A DNA stretch of 64,000 bases from JAJDIA01 sp031555735 (GCA_031555735.1 JAVBUE010000009.1:1-64000), one strand, 5' to 3'. Shown: positions 8,778 through 18,732, counted from the stretch's first letter. Numbers and translations are program-made. Notes: generated by a model from the letters alone, not told the origin.

Positions 8778-10874
8778 ATGAAACAATCCGATAGTCAGGC
8801 CGATACCATGCTCGGCTCCACCCTCCTGATACAGAATATCGTGTCGCTGCGGGAAACAGTTGTCCGCATCCTGTCCCTCATACATTCCAAAAACGCTGAT
8901 TCCCTGGACGAAGCGCTCGCATTGGTGCGCAACTTCTTCTCCGTGGACAGGGTATCGCTGGTAGGTTTCGACCGGCAGGCGAATGAACTGTATTATGTAA
9001 ATCAGTCCAATGCGGACAGGGTGGATCCCCTTCCGTTTATGTACGACAAACGCAGGCCGGTGGACGACCATGCCTGGATAATGGAGTTGCTTCAGCAGGG
9101 AAAAGCGGTGATGGTAAACGACCTCGCGGATATTCCCCCGGCGGAAGTCAGCGAAAGACAGTTTATGGAATACCTGAAAACATTGGCTTACCTCATCGTT
9201 CCGGTAGAGGCGAACAGGCAGATGGAAGGGTTCCTGGTAATGGAAAACCTGCTTACTCCCCGGATATGGACATCGCTGGATGCGGAAAACCTCCGCATCC
9301 TGGCACCGATGTTTGCTATCGGAATCGACCGGGAGAAGGCGCGAAGGGCGGCAGTCCACTCGTCGCACCAGTTGCTGAAAGGGGAATCCCTGTTCCGTTA
9401 TGTGTTTGATAACCTGGCATGGGCGGTGGAACTGTACGACGAGAACGGATGCCTGTTCGATATGAATCCCGCAGACCTGGAACTGTTCGGATATACGCGT
9501 GAACAGGCCATAGGTCTCAGTTTGTACGATAATCCCAATATAACCCACGAACAAATGGAACAGTTACGCCGGGGAGAAGACCTGGGATTCGCCATGATGT
9601 ACAATTTCAAGCTGGCAAAGGAAAAAGGATACTTCTCGTCTGTCCATGAAGATGCATTCAAACTGATCCGGGGATTCAGCCATCCGGTCAAAGACGCGTA
9701 CAATAAGCTGCTGTTTTATTTCACCATCCTGTTCGACGATACGGAGAATTACCTCCGGGATGAAGAACTGAAACGAAACCTGGCGAAACTAAAGGCCGCT
9801 ATTGACACAGGGGATTCGTTTATCTGGGAATTTGATGAACAGGAAGAAACAAGTGACGAACTATTGGACTATACGGCTTCGACCACGTCGAAAGAGGGGG
9901 ATGAAGCCTATGCGCCACGCACATTGAATGAGTTGTTTGATTCCATTCATCCGGACGACAGGGATGCCATCCGGAAAAACGTATATACCCCGCTGATGAA
10001 TGGGGATCGGGATCATTGTTCGGCCACCTACCGACGGCTGTTGGACGGACATACCTGCTGGTACATGTCCAATGTACGGGTGAGCGTACGGGATAAAAAG
10101 GGTAAACCGGTTAAGGTATTGTGTTATTCCACCGATATTACCCGGGAGAAAGAACAGGAGATGGAATTGTTGAGGGCACAGGAAGCCGACCGGCTGAAGA
10201 CCGCCTTTATGGGGAATATCAGCCACGAAGTACGTACGCCCCTCAATTCCATTGTCGGATTCTCCAATTTCCTGGTGGATCTGAACAGTACACCGGAAAC
10301 AGAAACGTTCCGCAAGATCATCAATAAGAATAATTCCCTGCTCCTGCAACTGGTGGATGATATCCTCGATTTTTCCAAAATCGAACTCGGTACGCTGGAT
10401 TATTGCATTACATCCGTTTCAGTCCATGAAATAGCGAAAGAGGTGGTCAGCCTTTACGAACCGCTGCTGCCGGCTGCTGTGTCTTTTGTGTTTGACAACA
10501 GCCTGCCTGCGTATCAGGTGTATGCAGACCGGAAGCGGGTGCGCCAGGTGTTGGCGCAGTTTGTAAGTAACGCGTCGAAACATACCCGTCAGGGTACGAT
10601 CACCTTGTCGTATGCCCTGACGGCCAACAACCAGTGCCTCATGAAACTGGAAGATACCGGCGTGGGTCTCACGGAAGCGAACAGGCAGAAGGTGTTCGAC
10701 TCCTTTTACAAAGAGAATGCGTTTAACCAGGGTATCGGTTTGGGATTGCCGATCGCCAAAGCCATGGTTGAAGCCATGGGAGGGGAAATCGGCGTGGATT
10801 CCGTGCCGGGTAAAGGCTCCGTTTTCTGGTTTACCCTGCCTTTAAGCGAGGAATCCTGCAAGCATCCGTTGTAG
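8778..10874 (+). CDS. Soluble GAF/PAS sensor histidine kinase (third of three paralogues)
   Basis: 698-residue kinase with the same layout as its upstream neighbour: GAF-like region about 20-190, PAS about 205-335 (FRYVFDNLAWAVELYDENG), PAS-like region ending in YSTDITREK, HisKA with MGNISHEVRTPLNSIVGFSN (His483), then HATPase_c. The catalytic domain diverges somewhat: the N-box reads FVSNASKHT and the G1 box DTGVGLTEAN, while G2 GIGLGLPIAK is normal. The start lies 26 bases after the second kinase, so the two are probably one transcript. No receiver domain and no adjacent regulator. Confidence 0.92.
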   Translation: MKQSDSQADTMLGSTLLIQNIVSLRETVVRILSLIHSKNADSLDEALALVRNFFSVDRVSLVGFDRQANELYYVNQSNADRVDPLPFMYDKRRPVDDHAWIMELLQQGKAVMVNDLADIPPAEVSERQFMEYLKTLAYLIVPVEANRQMEGFLVMENLLTPRIWTSLDAENLRILAPMFAIGIDREKARRAAVHSSHQLLKGESLFRYVFDNLAWAVELYDENGCLFDMNPADLELFGYTREQAIGLSLYDNPNITHEQMEQLRRGEDLGFAMMYNFKLAKEKGYFSSVHEDAFKLIRGFSHPVKDAYNKLLFYFTILFDDTENYLRDEELKRNLAKLKAAIDTGDSFIWEFDEQEETSDELLDYTASTTSKEGDEAYAPRTLNELFDSIHPDDRDAIRKNVYTPLMNGDRDHCSATYRRLLDGHTCWYMSNVRVSVRDKKGKPVKVLCYSTDITREKEQEMELLRAQEADRLKTAFMGNISHEVRTPLNSIVGFSNFLVDLNSTPETETFRKIINKNNSLLLQLVDDILDFSKIELGTLDYCITSVSVHEIAKEVVSLYEPLLPAAVSFVFDNSLPAYQVYADRKRVRQVLAQFVSNASKHTRQGTITLSYALTANNQCLMKLEDTGVGLTEANRQKVFDSFYKENAFNQGIGLGLPIAKAMVEAMGGEIGVDSVPGKGSVFWFTLPLSEESCKHPL

Positions 10875-10986
10875 CACCAAGCATGGGATGGGGGCATATC
10901 TATGCGTTCCCATTCATTTATCGTACGTATATACAAGATGTAATACATACATACGGATGTATTATTGTCAGCATGCTAAACATTTA

Positions 10987-11076
10987 GTTGTTCCACCCGG
11001 GTGGGATACGTGTTCCAGCCAGGTGGGATATGTGTCCCAGCCGGGTGGAACACGTGTCCCACCCGGGTGGAACAAC
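10987..11076. repeat. Palindromic array of four 22-bp repeats (array A)
   Basis: The 328-base gap between the third kinase and the pseudogene (10875-11202) holds four tandem 22-bp units (consensus about TGTTCCACCCGGGTGGAACA plus two bases), each itself nearly palindromic. The 90-base block is also palindromic overall about 11031/11032, with outer arms GTTGTTCC and GGAACAAC. An 8-bp inverted repeat lies upstream (10941-10948 with 10957-10964). No gene is seen in the rest of the gap. The block lies between convergent units and closely resembles the array at 28.75 kb. It could act as a bidirectional terminator, mRNA stabiliser or protein-binding array; the function is unknown. Confidence 0.9.
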
Positions 11077-11202
11077 GAATGGTTCAGTATCTTGGCAATA
11101 GAAGAAGGTAAGCGGTTCACTAAAGCTACGGGAGTCTGTTGCTATTTAGTAAGATGAAGAGGCGGATGTGTCAAAACCCGGATAGGCTTTGATATACCCC
11201 CT

Positions 11203-11696
11203 TTATTTAAAATCAACAAACACAAAAATGCTATTATCCTCATCCTCACCCAGGGAGGCGACGAGTTCTTTTAACGGGCCACTCAGTTTATTTTCCGTAT
11301 AAGCATCGATGAGTTCGGAGTAATCCAGTTCAAAATGGTACCTATTCTCATAATAGCTGTGAAGACGAGGGTTGATATGGAGTTCTTTCTCCGGAAAATC
11401 AGGCAGGATCAGTTTCTGACGGAAGAGTTCATTGGTTTGCTTATCCCGCATATAGTAGGTGGGGGAAGGCGATTCTCCGGTTACTGCATACGAATAAACG
11501 GCCATGAACTGATATCTTCCGGCATCCATGCAGATATCCATCAGGAGATGTCGGCAATCGTTGTCAAATCGATTCCCTTTTCAGGATACGCTTTCGTGAC
11601 ATCCATACAGGCGATGGATTTACCTGATTGTTTGTCAAAACTACAACCTGTAGCGAGAATGCACAAAACAGCACATGTAATGAATGTCTTTTTCAT
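11203..11696 (-). pseudogene. Remnant of a six-bladed beta-propeller lipoprotein gene (internal deletion)
   Basis: From ATG 11696 the minus strand encodes a lipoprotein signal (MKKTFITCAVLCILATGC, lipobox LATGC) and then CMDVTKAYPEKGIDLTTIAD, which resembles the start of Bacteroidales six-bladed beta-propeller proteins. The frame stops at TGA 11543-11541 after 51 codons. A second frame starting at 11541 (TGATG overlap) runs 112 codons to 11203 and ends SLGEDEDNSIFVFVDFK, which resembles the C-terminal end of the same family (EDDNPVLMLVKFK-like). About 230 residues of the normal 380-400 are missing, and the junction is out of frame. This reads as an internal deletion, not two genes. The shorter C-terminal frame may be annotated elsewhere as a 112-residue hypothetical protein. 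Confidence 0.75.
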
Positions 11697-11776
11697 AATG
11701 TATCCGATAAATTACAGAACCAGTGTGTTCCGAATGTAAAGTAATATAAAAGAAATGACATTGGATGCCTGACAGG

Positions 11777-11803
11777 CAAAAAATGTGCAACTCGTGAATG
11801 CAC
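11777..11803 (-). terminator. Intrinsic terminator after the DUF3078 gene
   Basis: On the minus strand GTGCA and TGCAC form a short stem with a 9-base loop followed by ATTTTTT, starting 8 bases after the stop codon at 11811. Confidence 0.6.
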
Positions 11804-11810
11804 GGGCTTT

Positions 11811-12701
11811 TCAGAAATTGTACGCCAGTCCTATTCCGAGAATCTCTTTAAACTGGACTTTGGCGCCACGGATGGCGCCGGTGTCGTCGGTAGTTTTGAC
11901 GTCGTTGTCGTATTTCAGCGTGGTGTTGAGGGAAGCCGACAGGAATTTGTTGATCTTCATGCTGATCAAAACATCCCAGTTGACGTCTATATTCCCGAAC
12001 TGGTCATCATACGACGTGAAGAAATCGGCGATCGATACCAGTTTGACATTTTCCATCAGTTGTTGTTCGATACGGCCTTTCAGGTATGCACCCATCTCGG
12101 CCCTGAACCTGTCGCCGGGATCCACGCCGAACGCTCCGATAGACGAGAGGTAGTCGTCTTCCACAAACGTCAGCTTGGCCGCTATCGGCGAGAGATAGAT
12201 CGAATAGTTGGCTTTCGGGCGATACTCCAGCCCTACGGATACCGTCGAGTAAGCGGGCGCGAAGAAGGTGGAGATATACTGCGTCTTGTCGGGATAGTTA
12301 TATCCCCTGGCGAATTGCGTTTTCAGATCCGCCATGCCGGTATAAAACCAAACGTTATTGGTGGAATACCCCAACTGGGTAGCCAAACCGATGAAGTCGT
12401 TCGTCTTTCGCGTCCCATCCGATCGGTTGTTCGACAGCCCGTATTCCAGTACCAGCGTGTTCTGCCAGAGCCAGTTCCCGCTTTTCCGCAGGAGCTTCCC
12501 GTTCAGGTAGGCGTTTCCCGCCAGGGAGTTCTCGCCCCCTGCCGACCAATTACTCAGTGCCGTCTGCGAGAGGTTGATCCCGGCAACACCGGTGGTCACC
12601 CATTTCCCGTCCACATATCCTTTCTCGTCTGTTTGTTCCTGTGCTGTCCCTGCGATGGTTGCAAACAGGAAAAGCATACCATATAGATTCCTTCGCTTCA
12701 T
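11811..12701 (-). CDS. DUF3078 outer-membrane beta-barrel protein
   Basis: 296-residue secreted protein. A signal peptide (MKRRNLYGMLFLFATIAGTAQ) is followed by the DUF3078 hallmark GINLSQTALSNWSAGGENSL, then alternating amphipathic beta-strands ending in GIGLAYNF with a terminal aromatic residue, typical of outer-membrane barrels. The start at ATG 12701 puts the signal peptide at the N-terminus; the longer frame adds ten residues of no signal character. Family function is not established. It has its own terminator and lies downstream of gltD on the same strand with a 90-base gap, so co-transcription with gltD is possible but not required. Confidence 0.88.
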   Translation of the reverse strand: MKRRNLYGMLFLFATIAGTAQEQTDEKGYVDGKWVTTGVAGINLSQTALSNWSAGGENSLAGNAYLNGKLLRKSGNWLWQNTLVLEYGLSNNRSDGTRKTNDFIGLATQLGYSTNNVWFYTGMADLKTQFARGYNYPDKTQYISTFFAPAYSTVSVGLEYRPKANYSIYLSPIAAKLTFVEDDYLSSIGAFGVDPGDRFRAEMGAYLKGRIEQQLMENVKLVSIADFFTSYDDQFGNIDVNWDVLISMKINKFLSASLNTTLKYDNDVKTTDDTGAIRGAKVQFKEILGIGLAYNF

Positions 12702-12791
12702 GTTGTTGTTTGATCTGATTGGATAAAACAAGTATATAAGCTAAAACAGTATTCTTTTTCCGTTTGTTCTGACGGGCGGTCTTTTCTTCCT

Positions 12792-14228
12792 TTACAGCGA
12801 AGGAGGCAGCGTGGACAGGAACTGATGGATGGAGGCAGCGGCTTGGCGGCCGGAGTCGATGGCGCGGACAACGAGGCTGGCGCCGGTCAGCGCGTCACCG
12901 GCGACGAATACCTTGGGGACGGACGACCGGAAGGGGGTTGGGGTATGTACATTCCCCCGTTCGTCGCAGGCGATATTGAGTTGTTCGAGTAAGCCTTTAT
13001 GTACGGGATGCAGGTATCCCATCGAGAGCAATACCAGGTCGGCGGGGATTACTTCCGTATGTCCGGTTTCAGTGGGGATGAGGCGGCCGTCGGCGTTTCT
13101 GCTCCATGCCACCTCTGCCACTTCCACACCGGTGACGCGTCCGTTCTCATCGCCGATGAAGCGTTTGGTGGAGAGGCTCCAGCGACGGGTACATCCTTCC
13201 AGGTGCGAACTGGTTGTCTTCAGAATGTTCGGCCAGGCAGGCCAGGGGGTGTCGGCGTTATGATCCGAAGGTGGTTGCGGCAGTATCTCAAGCTGTGTGA
13301 CGCTGGTTGCTTTCTGGCGGATAGAGGTGCCTACGCAATCGGAACCGGTATCGCCGCCACCGATCACCACCACCTGCCTGTGGTAGGCGGAGAGCCGTCC
13401 GTTTGCCGGAGCCGGCGCGCCCGCAACGATCCGGTTCTGTTGCTGCAGGAAGTCGAGGGCGAAATGGATCCCTTTCAGTTTGCGTCCTTCCACCGCCAGG
13501 TCGCGGGGCTGTTCGGCGCCGATGGCGATACATAGGGCATCATAATCCCATAGTAACTGCTCGGGCAGGATGTCTTTCCCGATCTCTTTGCGGCAGATAA
13601 AAACAACACCTTCCTCCCGGAGAAGTTGCAGGCGGCGGTCGATCACTGCTTTGTTCAGTTTGAAATCGGGGATACCGAAACGGAGCAGCCCGCCGGGTAG
13701 TTCCTGCTTTTCGAACACCACCACGGCGTGTCCTTTCCGGTTCAGCATATCGGCGGCAGCCAGTCCGGAGGGTCCTGAGCCGATCACCGCCACTTTCCTG
13801 CCTGTCCGCGTCCGGGGCGGTTGGGGACGGATGTATCCTTCCTGGAAGGCATGTTCTACCACGGCGACTTCGTTTTCCCGGATCGTCACCGGCTGGTTGC
13901 TCAGCATCAACACGCAACTCTTTTCACAGAGGGCGGGGCATACGCGTCCGGTAAATTCCGGGAAGTTATTTGTGCGCGACAGGATGGTGCAGGCTTCCTG
14001 CCAGTTGCCTTTGTGCAGGGCATCCTGCCATTCGGGCATCACGTTGCCGAGGGGGCACGACCAGTGGCAGAACGGTACGCCGCAATCCATGCAGCGCGAT
14101 GCCTGCAACATCCGGTCTTCGCTGTTGAGTGTCTGTTCTACTTCGCCGAAGTCGGTGATCCGCTCCATGACGGGACGGTAACCGGCTTCTTTCCGGTTGA
14201 TCGAAAGAAATGCTTTTGAATTTCCCAT
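12792..14228 (-). CDS. gltD: Glutamate synthase (NADPH) small subunit
   Basis: 478-residue GOGAT beta subunit that passes electrons from NAD(P)H through FAD and Fe-S clusters to GltB. The N-terminal cysteine cluster is present (CMDCGVPFCHWSCPLGN and GRVCPALCEKSC), followed by the FAD motif GSGPSGLAAADML, the NADP-binding motif VVIGGGDTGSDC and the C-terminal flavin motif VFVAGDALTG. Length is normal. It starts six bases after gltB ends, as the last gene of glnN-gltB-gltD. Confidence 0.97.
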   Translation of the reverse strand: MGNSKAFLSINRKEAGYRPVMERITDFGEVEQTLNSEDRMLQASRCMDCGVPFCHWSCPLGNVMPEWQDALHKGNWQEACTILSRTNNFPEFTGRVCPALCEKSCVLMLSNQPVTIRENEVAVVEHAFQEGYIRPQPPRTRTGRKVAVIGSGPSGLAAADMLNRKGHAVVVFEKQELPGGLLRFGIPDFKLNKAVIDRRLQLLREEGVVFICRKEIGKDILPEQLLWDYDALCIAIGAEQPRDLAVEGRKLKGIHFALDFLQQQNRIVAGAPAPANGRLSAYHRQVVVIGGGDTGSDCVGTSIRQKATSVTQLEILPQPPSDHNADTPWPAWPNILKTTSSHLEGCTRRWSLSTKRFIGDENGRVTGVEVAEVAWSRNADGRLIPTETGHTEVIPADLVLLSMGYLHPVHKGLLEQLNIACDERGNVHTPTPFRSSVPKVFVAGDALTGASLVVRAIDSGRQAAASIHQFLSTLPPSL

Positions 14229-14234
14229 AGGGTA

Positions 14235-17200
14235 TCAGTAATCGGATTCTACTTGTGCTAATTTTTGTTTGATGGCTTCCATCTTCTCTTCCTGCAAGAC
14301 CTTCTTGTATTCGAAAGGGGTGACTTTGATGAATTGCGGCAGGTAATGCTCCCAACCGGCGAGGATACGGACGGCTAACGGGCTGTGGGTGTATCGGGCA
14401 TGGGCTTCAATGAGGCTGCGAAGTTCGTCGCAATCGGTTTTCGTGTCCACGAGGGAGAGTTCCACCATTTCCATGTTGCAGTAATAATCGAAACTGCCTT
14501 CCTCGTCGAGTACATACGCCACTCCTCCGCTCATCCCGGCGGCGAAGTTCTTACCGACAGCGCCAAGCACGACGGTGCGTCCGCCGGTCATGTATTCACA
14601 ACAATGGTCGCCCACGCCTTCTACCACAGCGATAGCTCCGCTGTTACGCACGCAAAAGCGTTCGCCTACGCGTCCATTGATATATACTTCGCCGGATGTC
14701 GCCCCGTAGAGCAGGGTGTTGCCTGCGATACAGTTGGCATCCGGAGAAAAAGTCGAGGTTGCGGGCGGGATCACGACGATCTTTCCGCCCGACAACCCTT
14801 TCCCCAGGTAGTCGTTTGCTTCCCCTTCGAGCCGAAAGGAGATGCCGGCTGCCAGGAAAGCGCCGAAACTTTGTCCGGCCGACCCTTTGAATTGTATGCG
14901 GATGCTGTCGGCAGGCAGGCCTGTGTTGCCGTAGCGACGGGCTACTTCACCGGAGAGCATGGCTCCCGCGGCGCGGTCGGTATTGGTTATTGCTTTGGTG
15001 AACTCTACCGGTAGTTGTTTCTCGAGTGCGGGCTGCGCCTGGCGGATCAGTTCGCGGTCGAGTACCTGGTCGATCTTGTGTTCCTGTGGGCGGGCGGAAC
15101 GGATATCCTTGCCAGTGCCATCGAAATGGAGCAGGCGCGACAGATCCACCTTGTGGGCTTTGCTGTCTGGCGGGTATGAACGGCATTCGAGCAGGTCGCT
15201 CCGTCCCACGATCTCGTCGAGGCTGCGGAAACCCATTGCCGCCAGGTGCTCACGCACTTCTTCGGCAAGGAAGGTAAGGAAGTGGATCACATACGTATGC
15301 TTTCCGGTGAAGCGCGAACGGAGTGTTTCGTCCTGGGTGGCGATACCGACGGGGCAGGTATTCAGGTGGCATTTGCGCATCATCACACAGCCCAGTGCGA
15401 TCAGTGCGCTGGTGGCAAAACCAAATTCTTCGGCGCCGAGGAGGGTGGCGACGATGATGTCGCGTCCGGTCTTCAGTTGCCCGTCGGTTTGCAAACGGAC
15501 ATAGCCGCGCAGGTTGTTCATCACCAGGGTCTGTTGTGTTTCCGCCAGTCCGATCTCCCAGGGAATACCGGCGTGTTTGACCGAACTGAGGGGGCTTGCA
15601 CCCGTACCGCCTTCCGATCCGCTGATCACGATCGCGTCGGCTTTGGCTTTGGCTACTCCGGCGGCGATTGTTCCCACACCGCTTTCGGCTACCAGCTTGA
15701 CGCTGATCCGTGCTGTGGGATTGATATTCTTCAGGTCGAAGATCAGTTGCGCCAGGTCTTCAATCGAATAAATATCGTGATGGGGAGGGGGGGAAATCAA
15801 CGTGATACCCGGGATGGAATGGCGGGTACGGGCGATTACCTTATCTACTTTGAATCCGGGAAGCTGGCCGCCTTCACCGGGTTTGGCTCCCTGCGCTACT
15901 TTGATCTGGAGTTCGTCGGCATTGACCAGGTACTCGGCGGTAACGCCAAACCGTCCTGAAGCGATCTGCTTGATGGCGCTCCGCCGGTTCAGTCCGTCTT
16001 CGCCGGGGAGGAAACGGGCAGGGTCTTCGCCTCCTTCTCCCGTATTGCTTTTGCCATGCAGGGTATTGAGGGCAATGGCGATGGCTTCGTGCGCTTCCTT
16101 GCTGATCGAACCGAACGACATGGCGCCGGATACAAAGCGGCGGGTGATCTGTTCAACCGGTTCCACTTCGGCGATATCGATCGGGTTGCGCTTGTATGCC
16201 AGCAGGTCGCGGAGGAAAAGGGGGTGTTCTTTTTCGTCCACCATCCGGGTATATTCCTTGAACAGGGCATAGTCGCCGAGGCGGGTAGCCCGTTGCAGCC
16301 GGGTGATGGTTTCCGGATTCCAGGCATGGTGTTCGCCCTCCTTGCGATAGACATACTGGCCGGCTGTTTCGGGAAAGAACGCCGCCCTGTCGTCTGTGTC
16401 ATAGGCGCGGGTATGTGCCGCCAATGCTTCGCGGGCGATATCGTCGAGGGTGATACCTCCGATACGGGATGTCATGCCGTGGAAATAGGTATCCAGTACT
16501 TCCCGGCTGATGCCGATGGATTCGAATATCTGTGCCCCGCGGTAACTGCGCAGCGTGGAGATGCCCATTTTGGAGAGGACTTTCAACAGGCCTTTATTGA
16601 CCGCCTTGATGTAGTTCTTCTCCGCCGTGGGATAATCCAACCGGATATCACGCGATTGCACCTTGTCGTGGAGGATGGCAAAGGCCATATACGGATTCAC
16701 TGCAGTAGCTCCGAAGCCGCACAACAGGGCGAAGTGCATTACTTCGCGCGCTTCTGCCGTTTCGACGATGATGGCGATCTGCATGCGTTTGCGTTTCCCG
16801 ATCAGGTGGTGATGTACCGCCGATACCGCCAGCAGGGAGGGGATAGGTGCCTGACCGGCATCCATGGCGCGGTCGCTTAATATGATGTAGTTGTATCCTT
16901 CATCCACCGCCTGTTCCGCCTGGAGGCAGATGAGGCTTAACGCTGCGGCGAGCGACTGTCCGTCGGCCTCGCGTACATTATATAATATAGGCAGGGTGAT
17001 ATGGCGGAAACCTTTGTACGCGAGGTGGCGCAGGATGTCGAGGTCGGTATTGCGGATCACCGGGCTGGGTAGCTTCACCATCTTGCATAGATCGGGTGAA
17101 GGGGTGAGCAGGTTGGCGTCCTGCCGTCCGATATACAGCGAGAGCGACATCACTAATTCTTCCCGGATGGGATCGATAGGCGGGTTGGTAACCTGTGCGA

Positions 17201-18722
17201 ATAATTGCCGGAAATAGCAATACAGGCGCTGGGGTTGTTGCGAAAGGATGGCTAATGGTATATCATTCCCCATAGAGCCTACAGGTTCTTTCCCTTCGAT
17301 CGCCATCGGGAGAATTAGTTTTTCAATATCTTCTTTGGTATAACCGAATGCCAGGAGGCGATGGGGGTAGTCGGGGAGGGTGTGCGTAACGGTACGTCCG
17401 GTGGTAATGGTGGAGAGGTTGATCCGGTTTTTCGACAACCATTCTTCGTAGGGATATGCTGAGGCGAGTGCTTCTTTGAGCTCGCGGTCGTAGCATATCC
17501 TGCCTTCCTGCGTGTCGATCATCAGGATCTTACCGGGTTGAAGGCGGCCTTTTTCCCTGATCTCCGAAGGATCGAAAGGCAGTACGCCCACTTCGGAAGC
17601 GATAAGTATGCGGTCGTTGCGGGTGATCAGGTACCGGGCAGGGCGCAGCCCGTTGCGGTCGAGCATGCCACCGGCGTAGCGTCCGTCGGTAAAGAGGAGC
17701 GTGGCGGGTCCGTCCCACGGTTCCATCAGGATACTGTGATACTCATAAAAGGCTTTCAGTGGGGGGGAGAGGGGATTCTTTTCGTTCCAGCTTTCGGGAA
17801 CGAGCATCGCCAGGGCGTGCGGTAGTGATTTGCCCGACATGACAAGGAATTCCAGCACATTGTCGAGCGAAGCGCTGTCGCTCATACCCGGTTGCAGGGT
17901 GGGGAAGAGGTCTTCCTTATTCCCCAATCCCTCCGGCTCGAGGATGCTTTCGCGCGCTTCCATCCAATAACGGTTGCCGCGGATGGTGTTGATCTCGCCG
18001 TTATGTCCCAACAGCCGGAAAGGTTGCGCCAGTTTCCAGGAAGGGAAGGTATTGGTGCTGAACCGCGAATGAACCAATGCCAGCCCGCTGGTGAAGTAGG
18101 GGTTGGTAAGGTCGGTGAAGTAGTGGCGCAACTGGGTGGAGGTAAGCATTCCCTTATAAACGATCCGCCGGGTGGAGAGGCTGACGATGTAACTATCCAA
18201 CGCCGCCTGCTGGATAGCTTTCTCGGCTTTCCGGCGGGCGATGTAGAGGGTACGTTCCAAGGTGTCCGGATCTTCTTCACCGACAACGAACAACTGGCGG
18301 ATGGCGGGTTCGTTCTGCTTGGATATCTCGCCCAGGATGTCACTGTTCACAGGTACATCGCGTACGGCCAGTACCTGCAATCCTTCCGTTTCCACTGCCT
18401 GCCGGATGATGTCCATACAGCGGTCAGCCGCTTCTTTTGCCTGGGGGAGGAAGACAAGTCCCGTGCCGTATGTCCCTTTTTCCGGCACGGGAATGCCTTG
18501 GAGCAGGATAAATTCGTGGGGAATTTGCAGGGTGATGCCGGCGCCGTCGCCGGTTTTGTTGTCGGCGCTCTCTGCTCCCCGGTGGAGCATGTGTTCGAGT
18601 ACCTGCAATCCTTCTTCCACGATATCGTGGGATTTACGTCCGTGCAGGTCAACCAGGAGGCCGACACCGCAGGCATCGTGTTCATTGTCTGGATCGTATA
18701 GATGATGGTGTTGTTCGTTCAT
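14235..18722 (-). CDS. gltB: Glutamate synthase large subunit
   Basis: 1495-residue ferredoxin/NADPH-type GOGAT alpha subunit that makes two glutamates from glutamine and 2-oxoglutarate. The N-terminal amidotransferase domain has the nucleophile Cys18 in DACGVG, so a short propeptide would be removed. The central and FMN-binding synthase domains carry GGEDPARF, AKPGEGGQLPG and SEGGTGASPLSS. A 3Fe-4S cluster is indicated by CVMMRKCHLNTCPVGIAT. The C-terminal GXGXG beta-helix domain closes the protein. Length is normal. It is flanked by glnN (10-base gap) and gltD (6-base gap) in one operon. Confidence 0.97.
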   Translation of the reverse strand: MNEQHHHLYDPDNEHDACGVGLLVDLHGRKSHDIVEEGLQVLEHMLHRGAESADNKTGDGAGITLQIPHEFILLQGIPVPEKGTYGTGLVFLPQAKEAADRCMDIIRQAVETEGLQVLAVRDVPVNSDILGEISKQNEPAIRQLFVVGEEDPDTLERTLYIARRKAEKAIQQAALDSYIVSLSTRRIVYKGMLTSTQLRHYFTDLTNPYFTSGLALVHSRFSTNTFPSWKLAQPFRLLGHNGEINTIRGNRYWMEARESILEPEGLGNKEDLFPTLQPGMSDSASLDNVLEFLVMSGKSLPHALAMLVPESWNEKNPLSPPLKAFYEYHSILMEPWDGPATLLFTDGRYAGGMLDRNGLRPARYLITRNDRILIASEVGVLPFDPSEIREKGRLQPGKILMIDTQEGRICYDRELKEALASAYPYEEWLSKNRINLSTITTGRTVTHTLPDYPHRLLAFGYTKEDIEKLILPMAIEGKEPVGSMGNDIPLAILSQQPQRLYCYFRQLFAQVTNPPIDPIREELVMSLSLYIGRQDANLLTPSPDLCKMVKLPSPVIRNTDLDILRHLAYKGFRHITLPILYNVREADGQSLAAALSLICLQAEQAVDEGYNYIILSDRAMDAGQAPIPSLLAVSAVHHHLIGKRKRMQIAIIVETAEAREVMHFALLCGFGATAVNPYMAFAILHDKVQSRDIRLDYPTAEKNYIKAVNKGLLKVLSKMGISTLRSYRGAQIFESIGISREVLDTYFHGMTSRIGGITLDDIAREALAAHTRAYDTDDRAAFFPETAGQYVYRKEGEHHAWNPETITRLQRATRLGDYALFKEYTRMVDEKEHPLFLRDLLAYKRNPIDIAEVEPVEQITRRFVSGAMSFGSISKEAHEAIAIALNTLHGKSNTGEGGEDPARFLPGEDGLNRRSAIKQIASGRFGVTAEYLVNADELQIKVAQGAKPGEGGQLPGFKVDKVIARTRHSIPGITLISPPPHHDIYSIEDLAQLIFDLKNINPTARISVKLVAESGVGTIAAGVAKAKADAIVISGSEGGTGASPLSSVKHAGIPWEIGLAETQQTLVMNNLRGYVRLQTDGQLKTGRDIIVATLLGAEEFGFATSALIALGCVMMRKCHLNTCPVGIATQDETLRSRFTGKHTYVIHFLTFLAEEVREHLAAMGFRSLDEIVGRSDLLECRSYPPDSKAHKVDLSRLLHFDGTGKDIRSARPQEHKIDQVLDRELIRQAQPALEKQLPVEFTKAITNTDRAAGAMLSGEVARRYGNTGLPADSIRIQFKGSAGQSFGAFLAAGISFRLEGEANDYLGKGLSGGKIVVIPPATSTFSPDANCIAGNTLLYGATSGEVYINGRVGERFCVRNSGAIAVVEGVGDHCCEYMTGGRTVVLGAVGKNFAAGMSGGVAYVLDEEGSFDYYCNMEMVELSLVDTKTDCDELRSLIEAHARYTHSPLAVRILAGWEHYLPQFIKVTPFEYKKVLQEEKMEAIKQKLAQVESDY

Positions 18723-18732
18723 GTTGTTCGTG

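Noticed and set aside
10888..11157. 89-residue frame through array A
   Set aside because: It only translates the palindromic repeats and has no coding character.
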